Source: Paragonimus heterotremus
Taxonomy: Eukaryota > Platyhelminthes > Trematoda > Plagiorchiida > Troglotrematidae
Direction: 5' to 3'
Assembly (NCBI GenBank): GCA_013368495.1
Contig: LUCH01000790.1
Location: 1 to 64,000, forward strand
Length of the DNA: 64,000 bases
This document shows positions 1-12,300 of the stretch, piece by piece. The notes below the pieces were generated by a model. The model was not told the origin of the DNA and did not search any database. It was given only the letters and a program-made list of their open reading frames with translations. A program made the translations under genes and the position numbers. The stretch's first letter is position 1. Each line of letters starts with the position of its first letter.

Positions 1-3000
1 GAGGGGCCGAACGGATTTCTCTACCATATTTCGAAAACCCTTCAGAAATGACTCTAAAAGGATACCAACCACATGATATCACGTTATCAGTCAAACCAAC
101 GTCAGACATGCCGGGTGTACTATTGAAACCGTAGATGTAATTCAACTACACTTTAGAAATAAGATCTACTGTACATAATCTGATTCCCTCACTACGAAGT
201 ACACTAAGTAGTCTATACCGTACATACTATTTCTGCATAACTACGTGAAAACGAATTAGCTACCATTAGACAAGATCGGCCTCTGTTCAATTTGTCTTAG
301 TGGATCAAACTGAATATGAACTCAACAAGGCTACTGTAGAAATGATCGCCCAGGCAAACACAAAATATGGTATTCATTAAACGACTAGATAGGTAAACAC
401 TGAGATTGGCGCATAGTCTAACAGAAACTCGACCAAGACCAAACATCAACCAATAATTGTGCAAATCAAATAAATGACCACTCCCGAAGACGCTTATTAA
501 TCACCGACTCGGTTCGGGTTCAACGTGAACAATAATTAACAGTTCACAGTACTTGTCAAAAATACTGATGGAAGCAAGCAGTAGCCATTCAGTTTTAACA
601 TGAGCAGATCATTTTACCATTTCAAATGTAGGAAGATGTCCTACAATCCTTACCAACTGCAACCATCGGGCCAATGTACTCAGACCTATGGGGACTTCTG
701 TTACTTGGTGTTCGGTAGCGAAGTGTTTGCTTTGTAAACAGCAGGGAAGCAAGCATACACTGGAAATGGGATATCAGTTTGTATATAACCACTTACCTAT
801 TTGAAGAGGCAATTGCCTGTTCTGAAAGCTACCTGCAGTGACATGCGGAATATGCACACCACTGCGAACCGTTCCTCAGCAGGTGTTAACACGTCCAACA
901 TTCTCCAGGTAGCATCCCAGCAACTCAGTTTACTGTTTCAACATAGAGCAACTGACTTGGCTGCCGCGGCATTTCGATGGGTTGGCCAACGATCAACGGA
1001 TTTCAATTTTGTCAGATCGAAGTACGAACCCGCTCAATCTTGTTAGCTTTAGGCACATGCATACAACAACTGGCCAGCGGAGAGTTGAGTACCCTTTAGA
1101 AGCGAGATCAGTTCTGTTAACTCTAGGATACTGCATGCTTCGACACTTCATGACTAACTTCATGCAGCACCCGAGTGCTCTTTACTAGGTACGCTGTGCT
1201 TAGTATTACTCAAAAAGTGTGGTACACGTGTATCATTGGCGACTTCATAAAGGAAGTCGCAAACTTGAAATTGATAAAACCATGCAACCATCATATGCAC
1301 GTGTATTTCATTTTCAGCTTACAAACCATGACGTTTTGTGTTGTCTTCTTCACTATCCTGTAAAAAAAGTCAAACAATTTCGGTAATCTACTGTGTTGGT
1401 TTATCGTTTTGAGGCAACTAAGTCAATTTTACCATCTGTTGAATGTGCACCTACTGTCGATCTCTAAAGCGATGACTAATTCGGGTGGTCGCAATCCCAG
1501 TATTACTCATATGACAGTAAGACATTGCGTATATTTCACACGGCCGTGTTATTTCGTATGTACACTAAATAGTAAGTGCAGGCAAAGCGAGGACTCTATA
1601 GGGTAGTATGTTAAACTACAAATTCATGACCATAACGATACTACTGAGATGGTGGCCTAGAAACAGATAAACGAGATCTAATTATTACGTTGTGTTGTTT
1701 TTTAACTATGATCTAATGTGAAGATGTTAGTAAGACAGTGGGTGTTCGCAAAAGACGCAAGCCCAAGGCGTTTTGAAGACGCATCACCAAGTGTAGGCTC
1801 GTTGGTTCTAACCACTCGGTTAGTTTCGACATCGTTGTTGACATTCGGATGAGCAGACATATAGAATCTAAACAAGACCAGATTTTGAAAATGTGATCTC
1901 GTCAGTCGTCTTTCATCATGGATGCAGGTGTGTCTTATGGTCATCCCGGTGAACAGCTGCAGTCGTTTGTGACAACACCGCATTCATTTGAGGTAGTCAT
2001 TGTTCATGAAAGTGGTAGCGCTGAAGAACGATGCGTACATTGACGGGATAATCGACATACGATCAGTGTGGTTGTAGGACACGTTTTCAATTGCGAATAC
2101 GGGAGAGTTGATCGGTTGGGTTTGTAGATTACATGCATTTGCTTTTTCCAACAAACTGTTAAGACCTGTACTATGAAGTATTACGCTACAGGACTGACGA
2201 AACGACGTTCCCACTCATGCAAATGCTCCACTAAAAAAAGTCGGTACATATGCGTCAAACAATACAAACAACGGTTCATACTTTGTTAGTGGCATATACT
2301 GGACTGTTCGGCCTGAAATCTTGACTCAAACTCAACATAAAATTTCAGCAGATCACTTAGTTCATAAATAAGCGAAGACAATAGGCTTTACCACTCCTTG
2401 GTGGAGAATAACAATGTATTGATGGAAGAAGCCCCAACAACCATCACTTCCCTTACCATCAGCTGACTCGAGTGGTTCATTACGATTCCCAGAAGGGTTA
2501 GTTAAAGTCCTTCCTACTAACTTCTTCCAGATTAGCACATATTGACGTGGTCTGATGGTTCTGCCATAAGCTCTTTCAAAAGTTATTTTGTTCATTCATC
2601 CAAACAAACCCTCTTCTAATTGGATTTCGGATATTTTGATGTTTACTAAGTTCATATAATTTTACTTATGAGATGTACGCGCTGGTTTTCAGATTAGAGT
2701 GAGTCTCCCGGACACACCTTGTAGGCGTAGAAGTTTTCACAGTGTAGATATTGACAGCTGATCTGGAAAATATGCATGAATGTATGTAAGCATGTATGGG
2801 CGAGTCTTATTTCACATCATTGGGTTAGGAGTAACTGAGTGCCAGTATTGACCTCTGCAAACAAGCAGATGAGGAATGGACTATTAAACACCCCCACGGA
2901 TGTAACATCACACTCAGTTGCCTCCACAGTGATAGAGAAAATATATACACAGAAAGAATCCACGAAGCTACATAATACACTATCTTAAGTTGAGATTTCA

Positions 3001-5059
3001 TCAAAAATCGATGTATTATATGGCCTTTTTGTAGTTTGCAACTTTAAACCTCACAATTCGTCAACAGGTTTGTTCGTGTGTCTTGGTTATCATTTGAAAA
3101 TTACGATAACCCAATTCAAATGTACATTCTTCACGGCACAGACCAATCTTGTATCTGCTCGACTCATGTTTTTATGCTCATCTTGGTATGAGTTGCTCGG
3201 ATAACATTGATGGCGATTAGACAGCTGGCCAATGTTATAGGTGAACAAAATTCACCCTAATGTAACTAGAAAATTACTTTAAAACCACACATTTTCGTCT
3301 TACAACTAGGTTTAAATGCCTAGACGGTACAAAGGGGTGTTTTGAGCTGATTCTCTAGTTGTTGTTCAGTAGCTTCAAAAATGAGTGCTGATGGTAGCAT
3401 ACGTAAACCTCAAGTGTGATTGGGTTGTCTACGGGCCATACAGATTTAAATTCGTCCACATACAACCTCCGGTTATTGGTGAGTTACAGGTTAAGGATCA
3501 CTCCATTCCAACTATTTCTGACCACTGGGAACCTTCAGCAAGCAAGGAAGGAATTTTCAGTAGTTTTATCTTGCACTCAATTGTCATGATACAAAAAAGT
3601 GTTTGTATTATTATACAACCAGGTAGGTATCTTCAGTCACTGGGCATGGTGACTAGAGGAAATGTTGGCTAGCACTGTTTTGCACAGGTTGAACGCCTGT
3701 ATCATGGTGAAGAAACGGCTGATCTTGCAAACTTGGCTGATGAACAAACGTTTCTACAAGTCTCTACCAGTTTTATATGTCACAAAGATGAATTACGGAT
3801 TATAGAGGGAATGAATTCTAATAAACAAAAGTACATAATGCTAAGGTTTATGGTAAGCAATTGTACTGAACATAGTTAACGGTCTGGGTGAAAAGAATCT
3901 TTTTTAAACAAACAGACGCTTAAATGGGGCGGATATTTGCTGAGAGACCGATGGGGCGATATACCCCTTGACGAATGATGTTGGAGATTAAAGGTGACCT
4001 TACTGATATCTCAAGCCGGAAAAATAAAATATAAACCTTGAACTTTTGACTTGATAGCAGCAACAATCTGTAGAACATGTCGATGTTTTGTAGAATTCAA
4101 CATTAGCCGGACTTCCGAATAGGATGATAGTTTTACTACTCTCTATTGTTTAGCTGCAGCTTGGTATTCAGTTTTCTACATGCAAATCATATAAGATTCA
4201 TCAGTATCTTTACGCAGACGTTTGCATGTAAACAATAAATTAATTGACTAGTACGGTAACTCGCAATCATTCGTAGTGCCATAGCCATTTCGTGTAACCG
4301 TGTGAAGCGAGTCTCCAGTAACTCTGGATAAATAGAGTGCAGTTCACTTCTGTTATTATATGACCTTTCAAACAGAGAAAAGCACTAAGTTTAAAAGAAA
4401 GCAGTCATCTGTGGTTGTTTTGCATCTATGTCACAAACACCGATTATGTCATTACAAACTCTTTCACTCACCTTCAAAAATGCACAATGATTGCTTCTCC
4501 TATTGGCCAGCCTCAAAGTAGACTATTCATTTCAGGTATTTGGACACAGCAAAGACTGAAAGCTAATTATACTCACATTTCATAAATGGTCGCCGTAGTT
4601 GTTAGGATAGTGCCTTTTCTAAAATATGTTTTCTAGAAAATTGTCAACGGTTCTAACAATACACATCGATGTAAAAAAATGACATTTGTCTGGAAAAGAC
4701 ACAGTAGGGCAACGACAAAGCATGCAAAACACAACTATCTATGACAGTATTCACATAGAATTTTCAAAGTGCATATCAGCCCACAATCAGGGTAGTGATG
4801 CACATTTGCAAACGAGTGAAAGTATTGACACAATACAGAAGGAAATCAAGATGTTTGACAAGTATTGAGCAGAAGAGGGTACGTTATTTGATAATCCTCA
4901 AATTTTGGTGAAACTTGTTAGAGGTTACTTAAAAATACATTCCATTATATGATTATATACTTGTGAAAAAGAGCTAAACCGGTTACGAGCACGGCTGTCG
5001 GTTTCTTCACGAAGGATTCTGAGACAAACATAGTTGTACATCTCTCATATTTGATCGTA
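1..5059. other. No recognised gene, 1-5059
   Basis: I see no supported gene, RNA or repeat here. Open frames are short and interrupted on both strands. The frame at 4686-4868 (plus) is rich in charged and polar residues, but it has no convincing acceptor site and matches no family I recognise. Confidence 0.5.
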
Positions 5060-5106
5060 GCTATCGCAACCCCATAGATCATCCAGGCGGCCTCCTTCGA
5101 ACAGAA

Positions 5107-5151
5107 GCACCAGACTCGAGTTTCGCTCTCATTAGAGCTCGTCAGTAGTGC
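5107..5151 (-). ncRNA. Hammerhead ribozyme, type I, apparently intact
   Basis: On the minus strand the core reads CTGACGA, stem II GCTCT/AGAGC with a four-base loop AATG, then GAAA, a short helix III (C, loop TCGA, G) and the cleavage triplet GTC. Helix I pairs GCACTA with TGGTGC over all six positions, one of them a G-U wobble. All invariant core positions are present; position 7 is the one that tolerates any base, and here it is C. Cleavage would fall between plus-strand positions 5113 and 5112. It sits 3' of the tRNA-like head of a SINE, so a Pol III transcript would contain it. Predicted self-cleaving; activity cannot be judged from sequence alone. Confidence 0.85.
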
Positions 5152-5166
5152 ATATCATCGCCACTG

Positions 5167-5230
5167 CCGGGACTTGAACCACGGACACGCTGTTCACGAG
5201 GCAACCGTGTTTACCACTGCGCCACTGACC
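5167..5230 (-). promoter_or_regulatory. Pol III internal promoter (A and B boxes) of the SINE
   Basis: On the minus strand, TGGCGCAGTGGTAA (5211-5224) fits the tRNA A box and GGTTCAAGTCC (5170-5180) fits the B box GGTTCNANTCC. Spacing is that of a tRNA gene. The head resembles a tRNA, but I did not resolve a convincing acceptor stem, so it is tRNA-derived rather than a tRNA gene. Confidence 0.7.
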
Positions 5231-5299
5231 TCACATTAAGCATGAACGAATTATCATATGTGAACGCCCGACCATTTTCGCTTCTGATTTATGGTCAGG

Positions 5300-5370
5300 T
5301 TGCCCGGTCCTCTCAGCGGTCAGCACGGTTGCCTCATGAAAGCGTGGAAGGAGTTCGCCAACTGTCGGTT
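5300..5370 (+). repeat. Partial SINE head (copy S4), head-to-head with S1
   Basis: The plus strand has CAGCACGGTTGCCTCATGAA followed by AGCGTGGAAGGAGTTC, matching the middle of the tRNA-like head of the neighbouring minus-strand SINE. It begins next to the 5' end of that element, so the two are head-to-head. The A box is damaged and no hammerhead follows. It is a decayed, truncated copy. Confidence 0.5.
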
Positions 5371-7394
5371 AGTGATCAATTAGTAAGTAGTGCAGTCTTA
5401 TTCACTATCATGCTCACTAATAAAAACGCACATTCGTACAATTCTAACTAAGCATGCATTGTTGGTAAGGACGGCTTAACTATTGGCATACACAAATAGT
5501 CAACAGTAAACTTATGCTGAAGCTGGTAAAAAGCACGAAGTTTCCGGTAAATTTGTTTTGAACCAAGTCTATTGAACTTCACTGTCCAGTTAAGTTGGAT
5601 GCTTACTTGTTTCCCGCAGTGGGTGAAGTCTTTCGAAACATGTTGTTTGAATCCTTTGTTTCGAGTTGGCATCATTAATGTGATTACTGGGGAAGACACT
5701 GCAGTCAGTTTAACAAATATGCTAAGGTTTATGGCAGACAGGCGACTGCAGGCAGCATTCTCTAAACCGATACACTTTGGTAATTTAAACACGCTGAGAC
5801 TAAATCATAAGACCATCTAACATACTGCACATCACTTTGCTAGTTTCGGCCCCATCAGCCACTTTCGTTTGTCTGAATAACTGACCTTGTTACACAGTAC
5901 AATAAGAAATACTAATCAATACTAGATCGTTTGTAATGAGTTAAGTAAGAACGCTTAGACACTACTCACAACCGATTATAACTCAGAAGTTATATGTTAC
6001 GATTCAACTGCAGCTTTTAAGAGGTCAGTGTTGCAGCTTAAGTGAGTGTGAAACTCCAGTTTATCCACTTTGTTCAGTAGAAGCTGGCCGAAAGTCAACC
6101 TGAATGTGATAACAGATGTTTAACGTTTCGGTTGGTGCACAGCGATCCGCAACATAGGTGACGCTCATAGTTCAGTGCACATCAGGCGTAGGTTGAATGC
6201 TAATTGCGTTTTAACACAAACAGTAGAAGTTATTGTCGGGAAATCAATGAGGGTTCATTCTACGTTGAACTTGACCAATTATGAACATTCAATTCCTAGT
6301 ACACTACCACATCCACGGTTTTGCTGCTCTTCGTATCTGTTCTTTGGATGAAATTAAGTAGCACATATTGATGTATATCTATTACTCAGTTGCCCCATCA
6401 TCTACCACGAAGGTGACTCTCGTTGTCCTGCTTGTCAAGTCACAGCACCGGAAAAATGAGGCAGTATGCTTCTAGTTAAAAGGTTAATTAAAACGTTGCA
6501 CACGTGCACGTTTATTTTAATGGCGTAGGTATACATGCTCTCAAACACACACAACGTAGCATTGGAGGCTAAGTTGTGCAAATAATTCTATCCATTATAT
6601 ATGCAAAGGCTTTCGCATCGTTCGGTTTGTCAACCAAGACGAACTCACGATGATGGGCTTAAGCCTTTAAGTACTAAATATGCGGTTGCACCATCGAGGG
6701 ACCATCGTCTTAGCATAACGCACAAAGTAGGTCAATTTTGGCGCACTCAGAGGATCCGTTCCATCGAACTAAAAGCTTTATTTATTGCTTACTTCAGCAT
6801 GATCGAGCTGATACTCCAAATCTGAAGTACATAGGGAGTACAACACAAGGAAATGGTGCATATACACACGTTTCCCGAACAGTAAGCAAAAACTGCGCAA
6901 TATCGCAACAGTTGTTGAGTTTAATTGGCAGGGTACTGGTATCCCTGACCAGATAACGTCATCGGTTTGACTAAAAAATATCTGACCAATTTGGGTCACT
7001 CAGTTAGCAGGCAAAGTCAACATATACCATTTGACTTAGACTTCTGATGTTCTTATAATTCACTGTCGGGCAGGCAGGTCGTCTAGATACACAAAAAAAT
7101 CATTCCAACGTGGGATTCTAAAGATGTAAAAGGCTACCAAAGTGTGCAATTTAGCGTAGTTCTGGCAAATGGTGTACTCGTTCGATCTAAAAATGAAATG
7201 ATATTATGGACGAAAACAGACTAAGTAAAACATGTTTTAGAACGTCGTATCGTGTCACAATTTGCTCAACAAGTTTATGATATCAACTTGGGGAGATGTC
7301 CTGATTGTGTGATCACCAATTGCAGCTAACGGGGTAGTTACCTTTTCCCCTCGAAAGGGGCAAACCATACGAATATTGTTCGCAAACGAATGTG
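5371..7394. other. No recognised gene, 5371-7394
   Basis: No supported feature. The open frame at 5572-5820 (plus, 82 codons) matches nothing I know and lacks clear splice sites. Confidence 0.45.
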
Positions 7395-7560
7395 GTTGAA
7401 CCTTCACATATGATGATTCAGTCGTGCTTAATGTGGAATCAGTGGCGCGGTGATCAACACGGTTAGCCGATGAAAGCTTGGCCGGCCGTGGAAAAGATAC
7501 GCACTACTGAGGAGCACTACTAAGAGTCAAACTTAAGTATAGTAGTATTTTTTCAAGTAG
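7395..7560 (+). mobile_element. tRNA-derived SINE, decayed (copy S3)
   Basis: The leader (TTCACATATGATGATTCAG), A-box region (CAGTGGCGCGGTGATCAA) and central segment (ACACGGTTAGCCGATGAAAG) match the minus-strand sequence of copy S1 in the same order. The B box is lost: where GGTTCAAGTCC should be, the sequence reads GGCCGTGGAAAAG. The hammerhead position follows at 7501 and is degenerate. This is an older copy inserted in the opposite orientation to S1 and S2. Confidence 0.65.
7501..7545 (+). ncRNA. Decayed hammerhead motif in SINE S3
   Basis: GCACTACTGAGGAGCACTAC aligns with the 5' half of the S1 ribozyme. Core position U7 is G, stem II is interrupted, GAAA has become CAAA, and GTC is not kept at the expected place. 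Recognisable by descent, but not expected to cleave. Confidence 0.5.
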
Positions 7561-9010
7561 GCTGGTTGGAAAGTCTGTGATGTACAGCCATTATCAAGCA
7601 AATCCTGTACTGATTATCAGCAATGTTCCAATAAATTTGCTGGACTGGTGGATGCAGTCAGTTGGTCAGTGCGCCACTTAAGTATAACATTTTCAACCTT
7701 CCTGGTCGTCCACCAATTTCGTAATAGCAAAATATTCTATGGTCAATTGTTATTTGTAGACGTTCGACGTATAAAACAGTAACCGCCTGGGCTTTCTATA
7801 GATTAGCCTTTGTTTGGTATATGCTGTCTGATTGAAAAGAAGCTTATTGTTCTTCGTTGCGTTGTTGTCTACTAGAGTATTTTTTCTTTGAGTAAATATT
7901 TCTTCTATAACGGGACTTTCATGTGAATCGTCCATGGTGTGTACGTTTGTGCACTGATGGGACGCGGCTGCAGTATACAGCTGACTGATAGCCCAGACTA
8001 GCCGGATTATTGTCGATATATATACATTCGCCAAGTAAATTGCTTCCATATGCCTGACGAATCTTGCTGTTGTGCAACTTTTAGCCTAATTATTCATATG
8101 ATAAGTAATGCAATTTGTGTATAAACTACCCTGGTACGCAGTAATTCGGAAACTATGATCAGTACTTTCATGAAAATCACAGGTTTGAAAATTACTGCCC
8201 ATTGGAAAAAATTCAAACTTTCAAACGGCCTTAAAGACGTAAAAGCCTCCGTTGAATAACTGTTCATCAAAAATAATAGAATTCGCAATTTACTAAATCC
8301 TTCTATTCCACATCTAACATTTAACACCAACTATAACGGTTACCGTGATTTACTCGTGTTCTAACGCCCTGCCGCACCTTTGTGATTTTGTTATGCTTTC
8401 TTACAAATGCATCTAAAGTACACGAATCTGATCAAACATGTGCCATTTCGAAGACTATATGTTACATCGAAACCTGTGTGGGTGAATCTGATAGCAACGA
8501 AATGGACTAAGCATGTTTATCACACCAAATATGTTCGTTTTGTTCAGCCTCCACTGATCGGGTTGTAATTTCGACACATAAAGAACAACTTTGCCCAGGT
8601 TACATGTGTATTCTGGATTAACCTCCCAAGTCAGGAAGCGTTTTCAAGAGCAACAATGAAGGGACGTATGGAATCAGAAAGTTTTTGCATTGGCTGGACA
8701 CATTGGTAGTGAAAGGAACAGCTGCACGTTTTACACGTCTGTTTGACATTAAGTAAACACAGTTCAAGCGGAAGTATTTACGATACTTGTAAAAAGGATA
8801 CGTATTCAGTTTAATTTCTTGAAACGACAGTTTATCAGTTTCAGTGGGTTGACAAATTAATCAGCATGGAAATGCGTGTATGTTGAGAATCTTCTTTGTT
8901 GGCTGGTCGCGTATCCGAGGTCTACAATAACTAGAAAACGAGGTCACTTGACAAATGAACAGTTTCAAACACTGAGTTCTCCTTAATCCGGTTCACCAAT
9001 AACGATAGAA
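7561..9010. other. No recognised gene, 7561-9010
   Basis: No supported feature. Open frames at 7750-8049 and 8094-8330 (minus) are not recognisable proteins. Confidence 0.45.
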
Positions 9011-9014
9011 AACC

Positions 9015-9075
9015 TACGTTGCGAGATGTTAATATTTCGTTTGCTCTCTTCAGTCACAAACAAAAAAAATCGTTC
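9015..9075 (-). repeat. PLE-terminus fragment with hammerhead-like core
   Basis: On the minus strand: CTGAAGA, eight bases GAGCAAAC, GAAA, then TATTAACATCTCGCAACG. The same arrangement (CTGATGA, eight bases, GAAA, TGTTAAC, then a CGCAACAT-like block) is found just 3' of PLE coding remnants at 16.1 and 45.3 kb, so this is a solo fragment of that PLE terminus. One core change is present (CTGATGA to CTGAAGA). A second copy in inverted orientation starts about 200 bp to the right. Confidence 0.5.
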
Positions 9076-9274
9076 CAATTATTGTTGCGTAATCGGAATC
9101 CGAAACCGCTTGCCTTCACTGAAGCACTGGTAATCAATAATCGTCGTCCGGCGCATAAATTGTTGACTCACGCAGTTTGTCTGCCCTGGAACTGAAAATA
9201 GTCCTTGTTTCATGTAAACCCAACAGTTCATTGTTTCTATTGTTGTTTCTATCAGCCTATCCTATACATTCTAA

Positions 9275-9345
9275 CATTTTACGTTCATAACTGAAGAAAA
9301 TAAGCGATATGTTAACATCTCGCGATGTATGTCTTTTATCGTTAC
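9275..9345 (+). repeat. PLE-terminus fragment, inverted partner of 9015-9075
   Basis: The plus strand has TTTTACG, then CTGAAGA (9291-9297), eight bases, GATA in place of GAAA, then TGTTAACATCTCGCGATGTA and TGTCTTTT. It shares the twelve bases TTAACATCTCGC with the minus-strand copy at 9.0 kb. The core is broken. The two copies form a loose inverted pair. Confidence 0.5.
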
Positions 9346-12300
9346 TGGCAAAGTGAAGAATTAATATATGTTAGTAATAGTAATGAAAAAGTTCTCATAA
9401 TTGGCGACGGGTAACTGTAAATTATATTAACTACCTATATTACTCGCTGACTATAGTGTGAGATCTCGTTTTGTTGACTGCTATCTCAAAATATCTCTTG
9501 TGCGAACTAGAGCTAGAAGTGCGTCAGTTTTCAAAGTCCAACAAATTCCAGATATTTAGCTTCAGGACGTCGAATGATAATTAAAATCCACGTTTTTGTG
9601 GGCATGGACCATTTCGCTGATGACTTGGAAAGTCTGAGAAAAATGGCATCCGACCTACAATGAGATTAAGCTTAAACTATTTCTTCCTCAGGTGTTTAAT
9701 AAGTCGTGAGACAGAACATTTGAGTTGCACCTTGATGTTCATGGTCCTATCGATAGCTCACAACCAATTCTCTCCCCCTTTGGACTTATCAGCTCGAAAT
9801 AGCTTGGGTTTTGGCTCGAACTGATTGCTCCTCGCGTTGCGTAATGAAGGTTTCATCCAGGTGGCCTCCAGTTCTTTGAGTATCGGCTGTGATGGGGGAA
9901 TCTGTGTGTGATACAGACATAATTCGTTTTACACCCCATCAGTGCAGTTGAACACAAACTATCTGGGATTGCTGGTTTCTCCAATGGTTGCAGTTGCAAA
10001 GGTTCGAAATACTGTTTGTATTTCTCCATGATGCTCAGTTTCATCAAGAGGGTCGTGTGGTTTCTGTGTTCCAGTAAAATGTCGTTAGATTCAACTTCAC
10101 GGCCACTACGATTACAAATACCACTTTCGATGGTTTTGTGTGCTGGTGGTTGACTGTCGTGGCGTCGACAGAAAACGTAAAAGAACGACTTCAGTGTACG
10201 TATGAAAGTGGTAGATGGTGTTACTTAATTCATGTGAAACCAAACGATGGTGATAGGAAAGTAACTCAAACACAGCGGCACAACTTCAATGAAAACGCTT
10301 AGCTCCCAACTGAGTTTGATGACCATGACGACTGGCCACGTGAGTGGTATGTGAAGTTGTTTCTGACTCGATTGTTGACTTAGTCGAGATATTGCACACA
10401 TTATAGCTAAACTTGGGAAATGCATTTATTATGGGTCAGGGCGATATGTTCTACAATGCCAATGTTACAGTGATTTTTCATAAAACGTTCTTAATGTAAC
10501 ACAAACTTGGTTAAATATATAAGCACGATGTACGATTGTGTAACAACTCAGAATGTATAAGCACCTTAAAAGAGAACGAGGTGTATTTTGGAACAAAAGG
10601 CGGACAGGGCAGATTTTAGCATTTGGCCAACACAAATCAGATTTGTATACCCTCGACCACGGTCACTTAACGGTCACTCTAACTGTATAGACATGGAATG
10701 ATAAAAGCCAACGTCTCCCCTCAGGTTTCACAGAGGTCTTTAACAAATCATGTGTGCTAAGTGTTGTATTTTGAGGTTTGGTATTTTGAACTCAAAGGCG
10801 TTTTGTTGAGACGAGCGAAGTGGTGACTGACCAGACAAGTAGAAAACAGCAAATGTCACAAGATCTTCCAGTTCCAAGAAACAAACAATTTGGCAATAAC
10901 AAAATGTTATACTAACTCAGGGCAAGGGATTGCTTGGCCAGAATCTGTAAAAAAAAATCCAAAAATCCATGACTGTGAACAGCGCCCTTCAATAATCCCA
11001 TACGAGCTAGCTACCCTATGGTAATTGCCTCTGTCGGTTCTCTTTAGCAGAGTGAAATCTCGTGGTTTCAATGTACAATTATTTTATTTGCTTGAGTCCA
11101 ATCAGAACATGACCAATTATGTCATATTGAATAGCATTTTAGCTACCGTCCAGATGATTTGAATAACTGTATCCCGGAAAGTCATTTGAACTGAGATTTT
11201 ACCAATTATCCATTCAATTCAGATTGAGTGCCAAAGATCCTAAACGGATTGGCATCGAGTTTTGGTGTTTTTAACTATCCCACGCATTCCCTCACTTTTT
11301 TCTCACTAATTAGTTCTCTGTCTGCTCAAATTCCTAAAGAATTCAAAAAATTGTCTGGAATATGTGACCTATCAAATCGGGATAAGTTGTTAGAATTAAT
11401 GAACACACAAATATGCCAATGACCAAATCAAGATCGACCAATCTTCATATACCACAGTGAATGTAAGTTATCGGATTCCAAACAAAACAGGGAAATACGT
11501 TAATTGCGTAGCATAAACAAAACTGGTATATTGTTCAAACAGTTGAATTTAGTGATATAAATTACCCGAAATATGAATTCGCACATTGCATGTTTTTTTC
11601 TTTTTGGGTATGCAACACACACTGTTTCATTTGTGTATTATAGTCCCCATAGAGGGAGAAGAAATGAAAGCACCATAGAAAGAGGTAACAGGGTAAGCGC
11701 TGACTATAGCATCCGCATCAGTGAGTAAAAAAACTGAACCACGGTAACACTGTGCAGTTTTGATAAAAACACATTTAAAATGTTACTCCTTCTGATTATA
11801 CAATCTTTCTTGAAGTGGCAGCCGAGCGGAAATACTCTTTGAAGTTGTTGTTAACAATGTGAAGGTTGGGTGACACACATCGGTTGAAATGGATATTTTT
11901 AATAAAGAGGAATGACTATCTAATGTAGGCCTTGAAGGACACAAATAAAACATCTCATTCAGTAATGTAAAATCTGTCATGCATCTCACGTAAATTCAGG
12001 TTATCGCTTGATATCGCCAAAAACTGTCATGTGTTTAAACGTCTAGTTTAGACGTTGTTAATATTTACCTATAAGCATAAGTTTACCTAAATAGCGAGAT
12101 ATTCTGAGACGTTCTGTTGTAAATCTGCTCACACAATTACTTTCAGCCGAATATATCTGTCCTTATTGCATTGCAATTCACAGTACAACAACATATATGA
12201 ACAAAAGTCCACCCTACGCAAAGAAATCTCCGGGGTTGCATGTACCAGAATAAATTGTGGTATTTGATAGGCCGTGGTTTCCGTAACTCGGGTAACTATC

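Larger units (their letters stand above)
5060..5287 (-). mobile_element. tRNA-derived SINE carrying a hammerhead ribozyme (copy S1)
   Basis: Read on the minus strand, this element has a leader of about 55 bp, a tRNA-like head with Pol III A and B boxes, then a complete hammerhead motif, then a tail. The same order is seen at 40505-40724 (minus), and the leader and head are shared with 7395-7560 (plus), which fixes the approximate limits. It is non-autonomous, with no coding capacity. Schistosome Sm-alpha SINE-like elements are known to have this design, a Pol III promoter followed by a hammerhead; assignment to that group is inference from layout. The outer ends are estimated from where similarity between copies fades, and I could not define target-site duplications. 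Confidence 0.8.

Noticed and set aside
9608..9640. CTGATGACTTGGAAAGTC, hammerhead look-alike
   Set aside because: Only four bases between the core blocks, too few for stem II, and no related sequence or element around it.
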